DNA from: Halostella pelagica
GTDB lineage: Archaea; Halobacteriota; Halobacteria; Halobacteriales; Natronoarchaeaceae
Direction of reading: 5' to 3'
DNA: 64,000 nucleotides
Assembly (NCBI GenBank): GCA_005954745.1
Contig: CP040678.1
Location: forward strand, 1,054,001-1,118,000
Within the stretch, counting starts at the first letter, position 1, and every line of letters starts with the position of its first letter. Position numbers and translations under genes: made by a program. Shown here piece by piece: positions 53,172-61,019 of this stretch. Below the pieces are notes generated by a model. It searched no databases. It was not told the origin of the DNA and saw only the letters and a program-made list of their open reading frames with translations.

Positions 53172-53579
53172 ATGCCCGTCGAGAGCGACGCGGAGCTACG
53201 TGAGTTGCTGGGCCTGCGACGGATCGCGGTGGTCGGCTGTTCGTCCACGCCCGAGAAAGACGCGCACGCGATACCGAGATACCTACAAGACAACGGATAC
53301 GAGGTGATCCCGGTCAACCCGTTCGAGGAAGAAATCCTCGGTGAGACGGCGTATAACTCCCTCTCCGATGTTGACGAAACGATAGATGTCGTCAACGTGT
53401 TCCGTCCGAGCGAAGAGGTCGCAGGGATCGTCGACGAGGCGCTGGAACGCGAGGACGTGAAAGTGATCTGGACCCAACTGGGCATCCGCGACGACGGGGC
53501 CGCGCGACGCGCGGAAGCGGACGGTCGCCACGTCGTTCAGGATCGGTGCATGAAAGTCGAACACCAGCGGCTCTGTTAG
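53172..53579 (+). CDS. CoA-binding domain protein (YccU-like)
   Basis: A 135-residue single-domain protein with the CoA-binding Rossmann pattern: RRIAVVGCSSTPEKDAHAIP, then YEVIPVNPFEEEILGE, VVNVFRPSEEV, VIWTQLGI and VVQDRCMKVEHQR at the end. It is typical of small stand-alone acyl-CoA-ligase alpha-like proteins of unknown role. Its stop overlaps that of the convergent cysteine synthase gene by 4 bases. Confidence 0.85.
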   Translation: MPVESDAELRELLGLRRIAVVGCSSTPEKDAHAIPRYLQDNGYEVIPVNPFEEEILGETAYNSLSDVDETIDVVNVFRPSEEVAGIVDEALEREDVKVIWTQLGIRDDGAARRAEADGRHVVQDRCMKVEHQRLC

Positions 53580-54556
53580 CCGTCCCACTCCTCAAACGAC
53601 CGGTAGATGCCCTTCGACAAGTAGCGTTCGCTGGAGTCGGGAAACACCGTGACGACGGAGTCGTACGGCGTCTCTATCTCGCCGTCGCGGATATCGGCGG
53701 CGACGCGCTGTGCCGCGACGCTCGCTGCGCCGGCGCTCGACGCGACGAGGTGTCCCTCGTCGCGCGCTAATCGCTTGAGTTCGTCCTGTGCGGAGCGGTC
53801 GGTAACGTCGATCACCTCGTCGACTAGCTCGGGGTCGAACAACTCGTTCGTCGTGGGGTCGTGCGTGCCGATCCCTTCCATTTTGTACTCGTCTTCCTCC
53901 CTGTCATCGCCGAACAACGTGCCGTACATGGAGCCGTCGGGTTCGACAGCGGCGACGTGCGTATCGGGGTTTTGCTCTCTGGCGTACCGCGCGATCCCCA
54001 TCAGGGTTCCCGCCGTGCCACAGCCGGCGACGATAGCGCCGACCTCGCCGTCTAGGGCCTCGTATATCTCCGGGCCGGTGGTTTCGTAGTGGGCCTCGGC
54101 GTTGAGGGGGTTCGCGAACTGCTGGGGGACTACTGCGTCGTCTAGCTCGTCCGCTAACTGGTGTGCGCGCTCGATAGCTCCGTCCATCCCCTTCTCGGTG
54201 GGAGTGTTGATAATCTCCGCCCCCAGTGCCTGCATGAGCTGCTGTTTCTCGACGCTGAACCGCTCCGGGACGACGAAGATAGCGTCGAGACCGAGTTGCT
54301 CGGCGGCGATGGCGAAACCGATGCCGGTGTTGCCGGCGGTCGGTTCGATAACCGTTCCGCCGGGCGGCACGTCACCCTCTTCGACCATGCGTTCGAGCAT
54401 GTACTTGCCGATGCGGTCTTTCACGCTCGCACCCGGATTGAACGTTTCCAGTTTCGCGTACACGGAGACCTCGTCGGGCGACGCCTGTACGCGTACTAGT
54501 GGCGTCTGTCCAACGGTGTCTAACACCGAATCGAACGGCTCCCGGTGGGAAGTCAT
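53576..54556 (-). CDS. PLP-dependent cysteine synthase family protein
   Basis: A 326-residue fold-type II PLP enzyme. The Schiff-base lysine is in NPGASVKDRIG (Lys46), the substrate loop is EPTAGNTGIGFA, the phosphate-binding loop is VAGCGTAGTLMG and the C-terminal Ser/Gly region is VASSAGAASVAA. The length and motifs suit O-acetylserine sulfhydrylase (CysK) or cystathionine beta-synthase core enzymes. Which sulfur donor and acceptor it uses cannot be told from sequence. Monocistronic, convergent with the CoA-binding gene. Confidence 0.85.
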   Translation of the reverse strand: MTSHREPFDSVLDTVGQTPLVRVQASPDEVSVYAKLETFNPGASVKDRIGKYMLERMVEEGDVPPGGTVIEPTAGNTGIGFAIAAEQLGLDAIFVVPERFSVEKQQLMQALGAEIINTPTEKGMDGAIERAHQLADELDDAVVPQQFANPLNAEAHYETTGPEIYEALDGEVGAIVAGCGTAGTLMGIARYAREQNPDTHVAAVEPDGSMYGTLFGDDREEDEYKMEGIGTHDPTTNELFDPELVDEVIDVTDRSAQDELKRLARDEGHLVASSAGAASVAAQRVAADIRDGEIETPYDSVVTVFPDSSERYLSKGIYRSFEEWDG

Positions 54557-54665
54557 CTGGTAGGCAATAGTTGCCGTGCCCGTTATATTTTATTGGTTCC
54601 CGTCACGCGGTCGGCAGTGATCCACGTCGCCGGCCGCTCGTCGGTCGGTATCACGACGGCACAAC

Positions 54666-55013
54666 TCAGGCACTCTCGTCGGATGCATCGTCGGTTTCCG
54701 CGGACGCGGCGGCCGTCCCGTCGTTCGTGTTCGGTGTGTCTCCGTCAGTAGCGGCGTCTGACGGCTCCACGTCTTCGATGGCTGCGTCGGCCAGAACCTG
54801 ATCGACGTCGATGTCACGTTCCTCGGCTAGCGCGTCGAGGACAGCGCGCTGTTTCTCCAGTTCCGTCTCGATATCTCGAACGCGGTCACTGGTGTCGGTG
54901 GTCGTCTCTTCGAGCTCCATCACCCGTTTTCGGACGTCTACGAGTTGCTTGTACAGCTGTTCGGCGCGGTCAGCTACCGTCTGGATCTTCTTTGCGGTGC
55001 TGCCTAGTCCCAT
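54666..55013 (-). CDS. Small coiled-coil haloarchaeal protein
   Basis: A 115-residue protein starting at the ATG at 55013 (MGLGSTAKKIQTVADRAEQL). Its first 80 residues form a coiled coil with heptad-like hydrophobics, followed by an acidic, disordered Ala/Asp/Thr-rich tail. The frame is open upstream but that part is Arg-rich and not protein-like. The pattern fits the conserved haloarchaeal family DUF5798. The function is unknown. Confidence 0.7.
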   Translation of the reverse strand: MGLGSTAKKIQTVADRAEQLYKQLVDVRKRVMELEETTTDTSDRVRDIETELEKQRAVLDALAEERDIDVDQVLADAAIEDVEPSDAATDGDTPNTNDGTAAASAETDDASDESA

Positions 55014-55096
55014 GGACCGAGATAAGGCGACCCGGGGTGTTGACTTTTCGGACTCGAACGCCGCGCTTATGCTCCGGGCGCGACCAGCACTCCCGT

Positions 55097-55516
55097 ATGG
55101 TTGACGAGAGAGTCCCTCCGACGGTCGGGCTGCTCGGGACGCTGGCCGTCGTTGTCCTCGCTGGTGCGCCGTTCGTTGCACTCCCGCCGACGGAGAGTTC
55201 CGGGCTGGGCGTCTACTACGGATTCGGCTTCGTCGGACCGTGGGGCGTTTCCCTGATAGCGGTAGTCGCTGCCGTCGTCTTCGCCGCCGGTCGACAGGAC
55301 CGAACTCCGGCGGAGACGGCCGCTGGGGTGACGCTGGGCCTCGGAGTGGTGATGGCTCTGCTCGCGTTCCAGTGGGCGCTTGCAGTCGACAGGTCGGTCG
55401 TCCTGCAACTCGGAACGGCGGAGTGGCTCGAACACCACCGCTGGCTCCTCCTCGCTGCGACGCTCGTCGTTCCGGCCAGCGCCGCCTGGTACGCCCGCAA
55501 ACTGCGTCTGATCTGA
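55097..55516 (+). CDS. Small integral membrane protein
   Basis: A 139-residue protein with four predicted membrane helices (VGLLGTLAVVVLAGAPFVAL, GVSLIAVVAAVVFAAG, LGLGVVMALLAFQWAL and WLLLAATLVVPASAAWY) and a short basic C-terminal tail YARKLRLI. The start ATG at 55097 follows a poorly coding upstream extension. The promoter regions of this gene and the divergent coiled-coil gene share the 83-base interval. The function is unknown. Confidence 0.65.
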   Translation: MVDERVPPTVGLLGTLAVVVLAGAPFVALPPTESSGLGVYYGFGFVGPWGVSLIAVVAAVVFAAGRQDRTPAETAAGVTLGLGVVMALLAFQWALAVDRSVVLQLGTAEWLEHHRWLLLAATLVVPASAAWYARKLRLI

Positions 55517-55599
55517 TCGCTTCTCCCGCTGCCGTCTCACTGCCGTCCCCGACTGATGCGAAAAGACCTTAAGACCGGGTCGGCTATCGTAGGATGGAC

Positions 55600-55908
55600 T
55601 AGGTCGGGCAGTTAGGCCCTGCTCTCCACCCGCACTATGGCCTTTAGCGGGGACCGAATTCCGGGTTCGTCCGGTCTGACCGGACGGGGCCCCGGGAGCC
55701 AACGTGGAAGCCTCGTCCATCGGGGATAGCAGTCCGCGGCGGTCATCCGCAGGGATGTCCCGCCGTGGTTAACCGGCGGCACTCCGCCAGGCGCGGAAGC
55801 GAGCAGCGGACCGTCGGATAGCTGTCGCTCGCTGGGTCGCGGGGTGGAGGAGGCAACCGGGATTCCCCCGTCCGGAACGCCGGGCAACTCCGGCCGTCCG
55901 TTCCTATT
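55600..55908 (+). ncRNA. ffs: Signal recognition particle RNA (archaeal 7S RNA)
   Basis: The transcript begins AGGTCGGGCAGTTAGG and ends CCGTCCGTTCCTATT, as in haloarchaeal 7S RNAs. The Srp54-binding helix 8 is visible as GCCAGGCGCGGAAGCGAGCAGC at about 55788-55810, with the GGAAG loop side and AGCAGC asymmetric bulge. The approximate ends were set by terminal pairing, so are good to a few bases. A CTTAAGA box about 28 bases upstream fits an archaeal promoter, and a T run follows near 55920-55927. The RNA scaffolds Srp19 and Srp54 for membrane targeting of proteins. Confidence 0.9.
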
Positions 55909-56095
55909 CATACGCGATGACCTTTTTCGACGAGCGGTGCGCTCTTAGAGCGGAGTCGAGTCTACAAAAGTTCGGAGGAAAATCTGGCGCAAACCTCCGA
56001 GCGACGCTGGGTCCGCGGTGAAACGCTCACTGTATTCGCGATACGCTTCTCCGAACCGCGACTGCCCCGCTCATAGTGACTTACAGCAGTCCCTC

Positions 56096-56974
56096 TCAGT
56101 CGTCCGCTGGCTCCACCACGTCCGCGACGTTCGTCAGTTCGAGTCCGCCCTCGATAGTTCGGTTCGGGTATGGGATGTCGATCCCTTCCTCATCGAACCG
56201 CTGTTTGACGTTCGTGACGTAATCGCCGCGGATCCCCACGTAGTCGGCGCGACTGGGGTCGGCGATCCAGATGCGGGACTGGAGGCCGACCGAGGAGTCG
56301 CCGAGTTCCGTCAGACGGACGGACGGCGCGGGGTCGTTGAGGATGTCAGGATGCTTCTCGGCTTCCTCGACGATGATGTCTGTGGCCGCCTGAATATCGT
56401 CGCCGTAGCCGATGCCGAACAGGAATTTGAGGCGGAGTTTGTCCTTGGCGACGGGGTTTTTGATCACGTCGTCGGTCAGGTTGGAGTTCGGCACGGTCAG
56501 GAGTTCGTTGTCGAACGTCCGCACGCGAGTGACTCGCAGACTGATGTCTTCGACGACCCCGGAGTTACCGTCCCACTCGATCCAGTCGCCGATTCGGAAC
56601 GGCTTGTCAGTGAAGATGAAGATCCCGGCGACGAAGTTCTTGATCACGTCCTGCAGCGCGAAGCCGATAGCGAGCGTCGCCGCGGCCGCGACAGTCGCGA
56701 GCGACTGGAGGAGACTACCGAATCCGGCGAAGGCAAACGCGGCCGACAGCGCGAGAAACAGGACGAGTATCTGCGTGACTTTCATCAGGGGCTTGCGCGC
56801 GTGGGCGTCCATCCCCCGCTGGTTTAGTACTCGTCTGACGAGCGGGTAGATGACGGTTTTTCCGACGACGTAGACGGCGGCGAACGCGACGACGAACTCG
56901 ATAACGGCCCCGAGTGGATCCGCGTACGCGTCCTGCAGGCCGGCGTTCCGGAGGAGGTCGTCGACGAACGCCAT
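56096..56974 (-). CDS. mscS: MscS-family small-conductance mechanosensitive channel
   Basis: A 292-residue membrane protein. Three N-terminal helices lead into the pore helix LATVAAAATLAIGFALQDVI then KNFVAGIFIF. The beta domain starts PFRIGDWIEWDGNSGVVEDI, with SLRVTRVRTFDNELLTVPNS after it, the hallmark of MscS channels. The C terminus ends in the alpha/beta vestibule. It releases osmolytes on hypo-osmotic shock, important for halophiles. Its ATG overlaps the stop of the YhbY-like gene by one base (TGATG), implying an rnp4-yhbY-mscS operon transcribed leftward. Confidence 0.9.
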   Translation of the reverse strand: MAFVDDLLRNAGLQDAYADPLGAVIEFVVAFAAVYVVGKTVIYPLVRRVLNQRGMDAHARKPLMKVTQILVLFLALSAAFAFAGFGSLLQSLATVAAAATLAIGFALQDVIKNFVAGIFIFTDKPFRIGDWIEWDGNSGVVEDISLRVTRVRTFDNELLTVPNSNLTDDVIKNPVAKDKLRLKFLFGIGYGDDIQAATDIIVEEAEKHPDILNDPAPSVRLTELGDSSVGLQSRIWIADPSRADYVGIRGDYVTNVKQRFDEEGIDIPYPNRTIEGGLELTNVADVVEPADD

Positions 56975-57219
56975 CAGTGAAGGACCGCCGTGTTACCGCG
57001 GGTTTCTATCAGGTCGGCGTCGACCGCGTCGGCCAGTTCGTCGGCGAGTTCTTCCGTGCTTGTTCCGCCGCGGGCCGCGCGAAGGAACTTCACCTTCACC
57101 AGGTCGCGGTTTTTCAGTTGGTCGTCGAGTTCGTCAGTTACCGCGCCGATACCGCTTTTCCCGACCCAGAGAGTAACGTCGAGGTCGTGTGCTCGCTTTC
57201 GGAGTTCCTCGTCGGTCAT
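56974..57219 (-). CDS. YhbY/CRM-domain RNA-binding protein
   Basis: An 81-residue single CRM domain. It starts at MTDEELRKRAHDL, and VTLWVGKSGIGAVTDELD matches the conserved WVGKxG turn of YhbY proteins that bind pre-ribosomal RNA or tRNA. The end, VDADLIETRGNTAVLH, matches the family's usual close. The ATG at 57219 is preferred over an upstream methionine. It lies 57 bases after the RNase P subunit gene and overlaps mscS by one base. Confidence 0.85.
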   Translation of the reverse strand: MTDEELRKRAHDLDVTLWVGKSGIGAVTDELDDQLKNRDLVKVKFLRAARGGTSTEELADELADAVDADLIETRGNTAVLH

Positions 57220-57276
57220 GTAAGCAGTTAGATGGGGAAGCCGTATCAACGTTGTTGAACGGTCGTCCCGTCGCGG

Positions 57277-57549
57277 TCAGTACGGATACCTCGCCTGTTC
57301 GCCGCAGTCGCACGTGACGACGACGTGACCGTCCTGCAGTCGAACGCGCCCGTTCGACCCGGGGCGGAGGTAGCTATCGCAGCGGTCGCATGTGAACCGC
57401 TTGAATCGTCGGGGGAGGTCGACGCGGTTCCGTTCCGCGATGCGTCTGGCCAGACGAACGTACTCCCGGGCTCGGTCCTGGTTCGACGCTGTCGCCGCCT
57501 CGTAGGCAAGTGAGTGGAGGCGCTCAATGCGCTCTTCGGGTATCGTCAT
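57277..57549 (-). CDS. rnp4: Ribonuclease P protein component 4 (Rpr2/Rpp21)
   Basis: A 90-residue protein. Two N-terminal helices (RIERLHSLAYEAATASNQDR and AREYVRLARRIAERNRVDLP) are followed by a zinc ribbon with Cys-x2-Cys (FTCDRCDSYLRPG) and CDCG near the C terminus. This is the typical archaeal Rpr2 plan. It is a subunit of RNase P, which trims the 5' ends of tRNAs. It heads the apparent rnp4-yhbY-mscS operon. Confidence 0.9.
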   Translation of the reverse strand: MTIPEERIERLHSLAYEAATASNQDRAREYVRLARRIAERNRVDLPRRFKRFTCDRCDSYLRPGSNGRVRLQDGHVVVTCDCGEQARYPY

Positions 57550-57903
57550 CGGAAATGGGGGGTGGGGGGATTCCGGGGCGAATCAGGACAAGAGAGAGTG
57601 TTATCCTGAAATGCCCCATTGAGATGTACTGGGGGTGGAATGGAAATATTTTTTGTTTCTACTCTGTAATGTTCCCCTGTCTCATTCATCGTTTATTATA
57701 TCTTATATAGGGCGCGGAACGAACGCCAAATTCTGTTCTGACGGTGTCACGGCTGAACTGACGATACGGGAGAAACGACCCGCTGGAGAGGGCGACGTGT
57801 TGCTATGTAATTCTGCAAAACGAAGATGGGATCGTGATCGGTAAACTGTCGCCTGTCGCTGAATGACGGGATTTTTAACCACTGCCCAACCAAATCTCAA
57901 GTA
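57550..57903. other. Intergenic region with TATA box, no gene recognised
   Basis: This AT-rich stretch between divergent genes contains runs such as AAATATTTTTTG near 57647 and TTATATCTTATATAGG near 57700. A TTTTTAA box at 57872-57878 lies about 30 bases before the glycosyltransferase start. Short frames in it have no protein-like character. The TATATAGG element may drive an unseen short RNA or serve the opposite strand. Confidence 0.45.
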
Positions 57904-59007
57904 ATGGATCATCAGGTCGCGGCCTTTACCGATACGTACCTCCCGACGGTAAACGGCGTGACCTACACGATAAAGACCTGGAGCGAGCGGTGGAACCGCA
58001 ACGGGGGACGAATGGATGTAGTGTACCCCCGGGCAGACGGCCACACCGCCGGCCCCAGGGAACATCCCGTCAGGAGTGTCGCGTTCCCCTGGTACGACGG
58101 GTATCGCCTCGGCACACCAAAGGTCCCCGCTGCGGTTTCGAACGTCGATGTCGTCCACGCACACACCCCGTATGCACTCGGGTTGGGTGCGATGCGTCTC
58201 TCCCGGCGGACGGACGCACCGCTCGTCGCCTCCTATCACACTCCCGGCGGAGAGTACACTGACTATCTCGCACCGACTGACGGCATCGCGAGCGGTCTCG
58301 AAGGGTTCGTCGAAGGGTACGAACGCTGGTTTTTCAACCGTGCGGACGCCGTGTTGGTTCCCACTGCACCGATCCGGGACCACCTGCTCGATACCGTCGG
58401 CATCGACTCGCACGTAGAAGTCGTCTCGAACGGGATAGACACTGAGCGGTTTCGACCGACCGATCCGGCGGCCTTCCGGGAGAAGTACGGGCTCGAAGGA
58501 GAGACTCTCGTCGGATACACCGGCCGGCACGGGTACGAGAAGCGACTCTCGGACCTGCTCGAAGCGGCCGAGGGACTCGATATCACGGTCGTGCTGGGCG
58601 GCGACGGCCCGGCGAGGGCAGACTTGGAAGCCCAAGCGGAACGGACCGACCTCGACGTGCGATTTCTCGGCTTCCTCGACCGCGATGAGATGCCCGCGTT
58701 CTACTCTGCGCTCGACGTGTTCGCCTTTCCCAGTCCCGTCGAGACGCAAGGACTGGTCGCGCTGGAGGCCAACGCTTGCGGGACGGCGGTCGTCGCCGTC
58801 GACAGCGGCGCACTGTCGGAGACTATCGACGACGGCGTCACCGGCTACCACTTCACGCCCGGAAACGTCGCGGCGTTCCGAGAGAAGATCGAGGACGCAC
58901 TCGCGGACCGTGAGCGCCTCGGGGAGAACTGTTTGGAACGGCGAGAAACGGTGAGCGTAGACCGGGCGGTTGAACGCCTCGCGGACGTTTACGACAGCGT
59001 GTTGTAG
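57904..59007 (+). CDS. GT4-family glycosyltransferase
   Basis: A 367-residue GT-B glycosyltransferase of family GT4. The N-terminal FTDTYLPTVNGVTYTI is the acceptor-side motif. VVHAHTPYALGLGAMRLSRR and VASYHTPGGEYTDYL follow, and the C-terminal nucleotide-sugar site includes VSNGIDTERFRP, VGYTGRHGYEKRL, LGGDGPARADLE and FPSPVETQGLVALEANACGT. The closest family features are with lipid or cell-surface hexosyltransferases (diacylglycerol glucosyl- or phosphatidylinositol mannosyl-type). The acceptor is unknown; glycolipid or S-layer glycan assembly is possible. It has its own promoter and overlaps the end of the small membrane protein gene on the other strand. Confidence 0.8.
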   Translation: MDHQVAAFTDTYLPTVNGVTYTIKTWSERWNRNGGRMDVVYPRADGHTAGPREHPVRSVAFPWYDGYRLGTPKVPAAVSNVDVVHAHTPYALGLGAMRLSRRTDAPLVASYHTPGGEYTDYLAPTDGIASGLEGFVEGYERWFFNRADAVLVPTAPIRDHLLDTVGIDSHVEVVSNGIDTERFRPTDPAAFREKYGLEGETLVGYTGRHGYEKRLSDLLEAAEGLDITVVLGGDGPARADLEAQAERTDLDVRFLGFLDRDEMPAFYSALDVFAFPSPVETQGLVALEANACGTAVVAVDSGALSETIDDGVTGYHFTPGNVAAFREKIEDALADRERLGENCLERRETVSVDRAVERLADVYDSVL

Positions 59008-59234
59008 GACCGCAACGACTCGCCGAGACCCGTCATGACGGCGACCACGACCCCGGTCGCGAGCAGCGTCGCCGCGACGAGCAACAGGACGCCCATCCAG
59101 GGAGACGTCTCGTAGACGGGCGAGACGCTCACGTAGCCGAGTAACGCGAACGGCGCGAGGCTGAGCGCCGTTCGCTGGTGCCGGCGGGGCAGGTCGTGGA
59201 GCAGTTTGGCAACTAACACCGCTGTCAGCGACAT
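58989..59234 (-). CDS. Small two-to-three-helix membrane protein
   Basis: An 81-residue hydrophobic protein (MSLTAVLVAKLLHDLPRRH, then LSLAPFALLGYVSVSPVYE and MGVLLLVAATLLATGVVVAV). The ATG at 59234 fits a TATA-like TTATAAACC centred about 30 bases upstream on the minus strand. It overlaps the glycosyltransferase gene tail-to-tail by 19 bases. The family is not recognised. Confidence 0.6.
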   Translation of the reverse strand: MSLTAVLVAKLLHDLPRRHQRTALSLAPFALLGYVSVSPVYETSPWMGVLLLVAATLLATGVVVAVMTGLGESLRSYNTLS

Positions 59235-59467
59235 CAAGTTGAGCCAAACGTGCAAAAGGTTTATAATTGACGGCCCGTTTCAGCGGTTTCCGTCCCAGAA
59301 AAAGGATACTGACGGCCCGAGTACACGTGCCGTTTCGCCGCACGCGAGGCCTTCGGAGCGCCGTTCTCAGGTCCGAACGACGTACAGCAGTTTCATCGAC
59401 CCGATAGAACCGACACGGCCGACGGAGCTATCCGGTAAAACGTGCGGGGAGCCAAAAACGGGGCGTC

Positions 59468-59920
59468 TCAGTCGTCTTCGAGGGCGTCGGCGATCCGCTG
59501 AAGCTGCCGCGTCGCGTCGCGAACTTCGTCGCGTAGCTGGCGGACCTCGCGGACGAGTTCCTCGTTTCCGGCCTCCTGACCGCCGGGGCCCTGACCGCCG
59601 GGGCCGCGACCGCCCGGACCGGCACCCGGGCCGCCGCCCATCATGCCGCTCATCATCTGTGCGAAGGGGTTCCCGCCGCCGCCGCCACCCATCCCGCCGG
59701 GACCGCCGCCGCCCATCATCTCCTGCATGCGCTCCTCGCGCGAGCCGCCCTCACCGCCTTCGCCGCCCTCACCTTCCTCGGCGCGTTTCTCGCGGATCTC
59801 CTCGACGCGTTCGCGGAAGGACTTCTCTTCTTCCTCGCCGCCGTTGTTTTCAGCCGCCGACTCCTCGCCGTTGCCTTCTGCACCCGGTTCCTCGCGGTCG
59901 GTGGATTCGTCGTCCGACAT
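59468..59920 (-). CDS. Gly/Met-rich low-complexity protein with terminal coiled coil
   Basis: A 150-residue protein of three parts: an acidic Glu-rich N-terminal third, a Gly/Met/Pro-rich middle (GGGPGGMGGGGGGNPFAQMM and similar) and a C-terminal coiled coil (VREVRQLRDEVRDATRQLQR). It is well formed as a gene and uses GC-rich core-type codons. The Gly-rich tract recalls phase-separating or scaffold proteins, and the coiled coil suggests oligomers. No family is recognised. Confidence 0.6.
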   Translation of the reverse strand: MSDDESTDREEPGAEGNGEESAAENNGGEEEEKSFRERVEEIREKRAEEGEGGEGGEGGSREERMQEMMGGGGPGGMGGGGGGNPFAQMMSGMMGGGPGAGPGGRGPGGQGPGGQEAGNEELVREVRQLRDEVRDATRQLQRIADALEDD

Positions 59921-59976
59921 ACCTCGGGTTTCCGTCGCCGGGCCGAAAAGAGTTCGGTAAGCGTCTCGAACTATCG

Positions 59977-60786
59977 TCAGGTAAACGCGCCGAGGTTAGA
60001 CTGGAGATCCCGGTCGGCCGTCTCCGCACGGACGTGGTAGCCCACGAGATCGCGCAGGTCGACTGCGTAGGTCGTCCCGGCGTTCGTCAACAACAGGACG
60101 CGCCCCTTGACGCCGACGACCTCCCCCGAGGCCAGCGTCTCGACGACCGGCCGCGCGTCCAGGTCGAGGCCGTAGTCTAAATCGAACCTGTCCAACGCGT
60201 CGAACTCGTCGAGGAGGCGCTCCCAGGCCGTATCGTCGACTGACCGGTGGAGGCCGTTTACCTTCCGGGGGACCCGCACCCGGTCGGTCAGGTCGACAGC
60301 CAGCCCCGAGACCTCTTCGCCGCTCGCTATCTCGGCCTCCAGTTCGCGTGCGATCCGCCCGTTCGAAACGGTGTGGACGTGCGCGGCGCGGTCCGCCCCC
60401 TGTTCTCGAAGGCGGGTGTCTAGCCGCCAGGAGCGAGTGACGCCGACCTTGAACGTCGCCGGGGCGAACGCAGCCAGATACACCGCGTGCTCCTCGTAAC
60501 AGTCCATCTCGTCTTTGAGACAGGTACCGGTACAGCGGGCGCACACCCAGGTACTCGCGTGCTGGTCACAGTACGGCGCTCCGTCGTTCTCGCAGGCGTA
60601 GTGGGTCGTACCGTCGACTGCGCCGGCGCACTGGCGGGTTCCGAGGGCGTACGCGAGCGTCGATCCGGGGGTCAGCGCAACGCGCTGGACCGTTCCGTCC
60701 GTCGCGACGAGCAACGCTGGGTGCCGTCCCTCGGCGTCTGCTGTCTCGTCCGACGGCGCGCCCGTATCGTACCCGACGATCTGCAC
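59977..60786 (-). CDS. DUF2797 protein with GIY-YIG-like core
   Basis: A 269-residue protein. The start is a GTG at 60786 (reads VQIVGYDTGA), chosen because a TATA-like CTTTATTC lies 22-29 bases upstream on the minus strand and the longer frame is Arg-rich nonsense. A Cys-rich zinc region (HYACENDGAPYCDQHASTWV, then CARCTGTCLKDEMDC) is followed by VYLAAFAPATFKVGVTRSWR, where Y-L near K-V-G-V-T recalls GIY-YIG nuclease folds assigned to DUF2797. Biochemical function is not established. Strand order and length match the family. Confidence 0.75.
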   Translation of the reverse strand: MQIVGYDTGAPSDETADAEGRHPALLVATDGTVQRVALTPGSTLAYALGTRQCAGAVDGTTHYACENDGAPYCDQHASTWVCARCTGTCLKDEMDCYEEHAVYLAAFAPATFKVGVTRSWRLDTRLREQGADRAAHVHTVSNGRIARELEAEIASGEEVSGLAVDLTDRVRVPRKVNGLHRSVDDTAWERLLDEFDALDRFDLDYGLDLDARPVVETLASGEVVGVKGRVLLLTNAGTTYAVDLRDLVGYHVRAETADRDLQSNLGAFT

Positions 60787-61019
60787 GGCTCGCCGTAGGC
60801 GACAGCCGAATAAAGGCGTACTGCTTGGCGTCCGACGATGCGACACGCGACCGCGGTTCCGGCATCCGAGTTCTCTCTGAGCCATCGAATACGGCGAGAA
60901 AACAAATGCAAACCTCGTCTCTTGTTATTATATTAACTAGATAGTCGGGTTCTTGTAATTACCTCAACTGGAACTACCACAATGATTAATAATGATCCAG
61001 ATAGTCGCCGAAAGTTGCC

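Noticed and set aside
57703-59343. 546-residue frame antisense to the glycosyltransferase
   Set aside because: Arg/Val-rich composition typical of the complement of a GC-rich gene; the + strand frame has full GT4 motifs and a promoter.
59206-60180. 324-residue + strand frame, Arg-rich
   Set aside because: Extremely Arg/Pro-rich complement of the Gly-rich and DUF2797 genes; no protein-like features.
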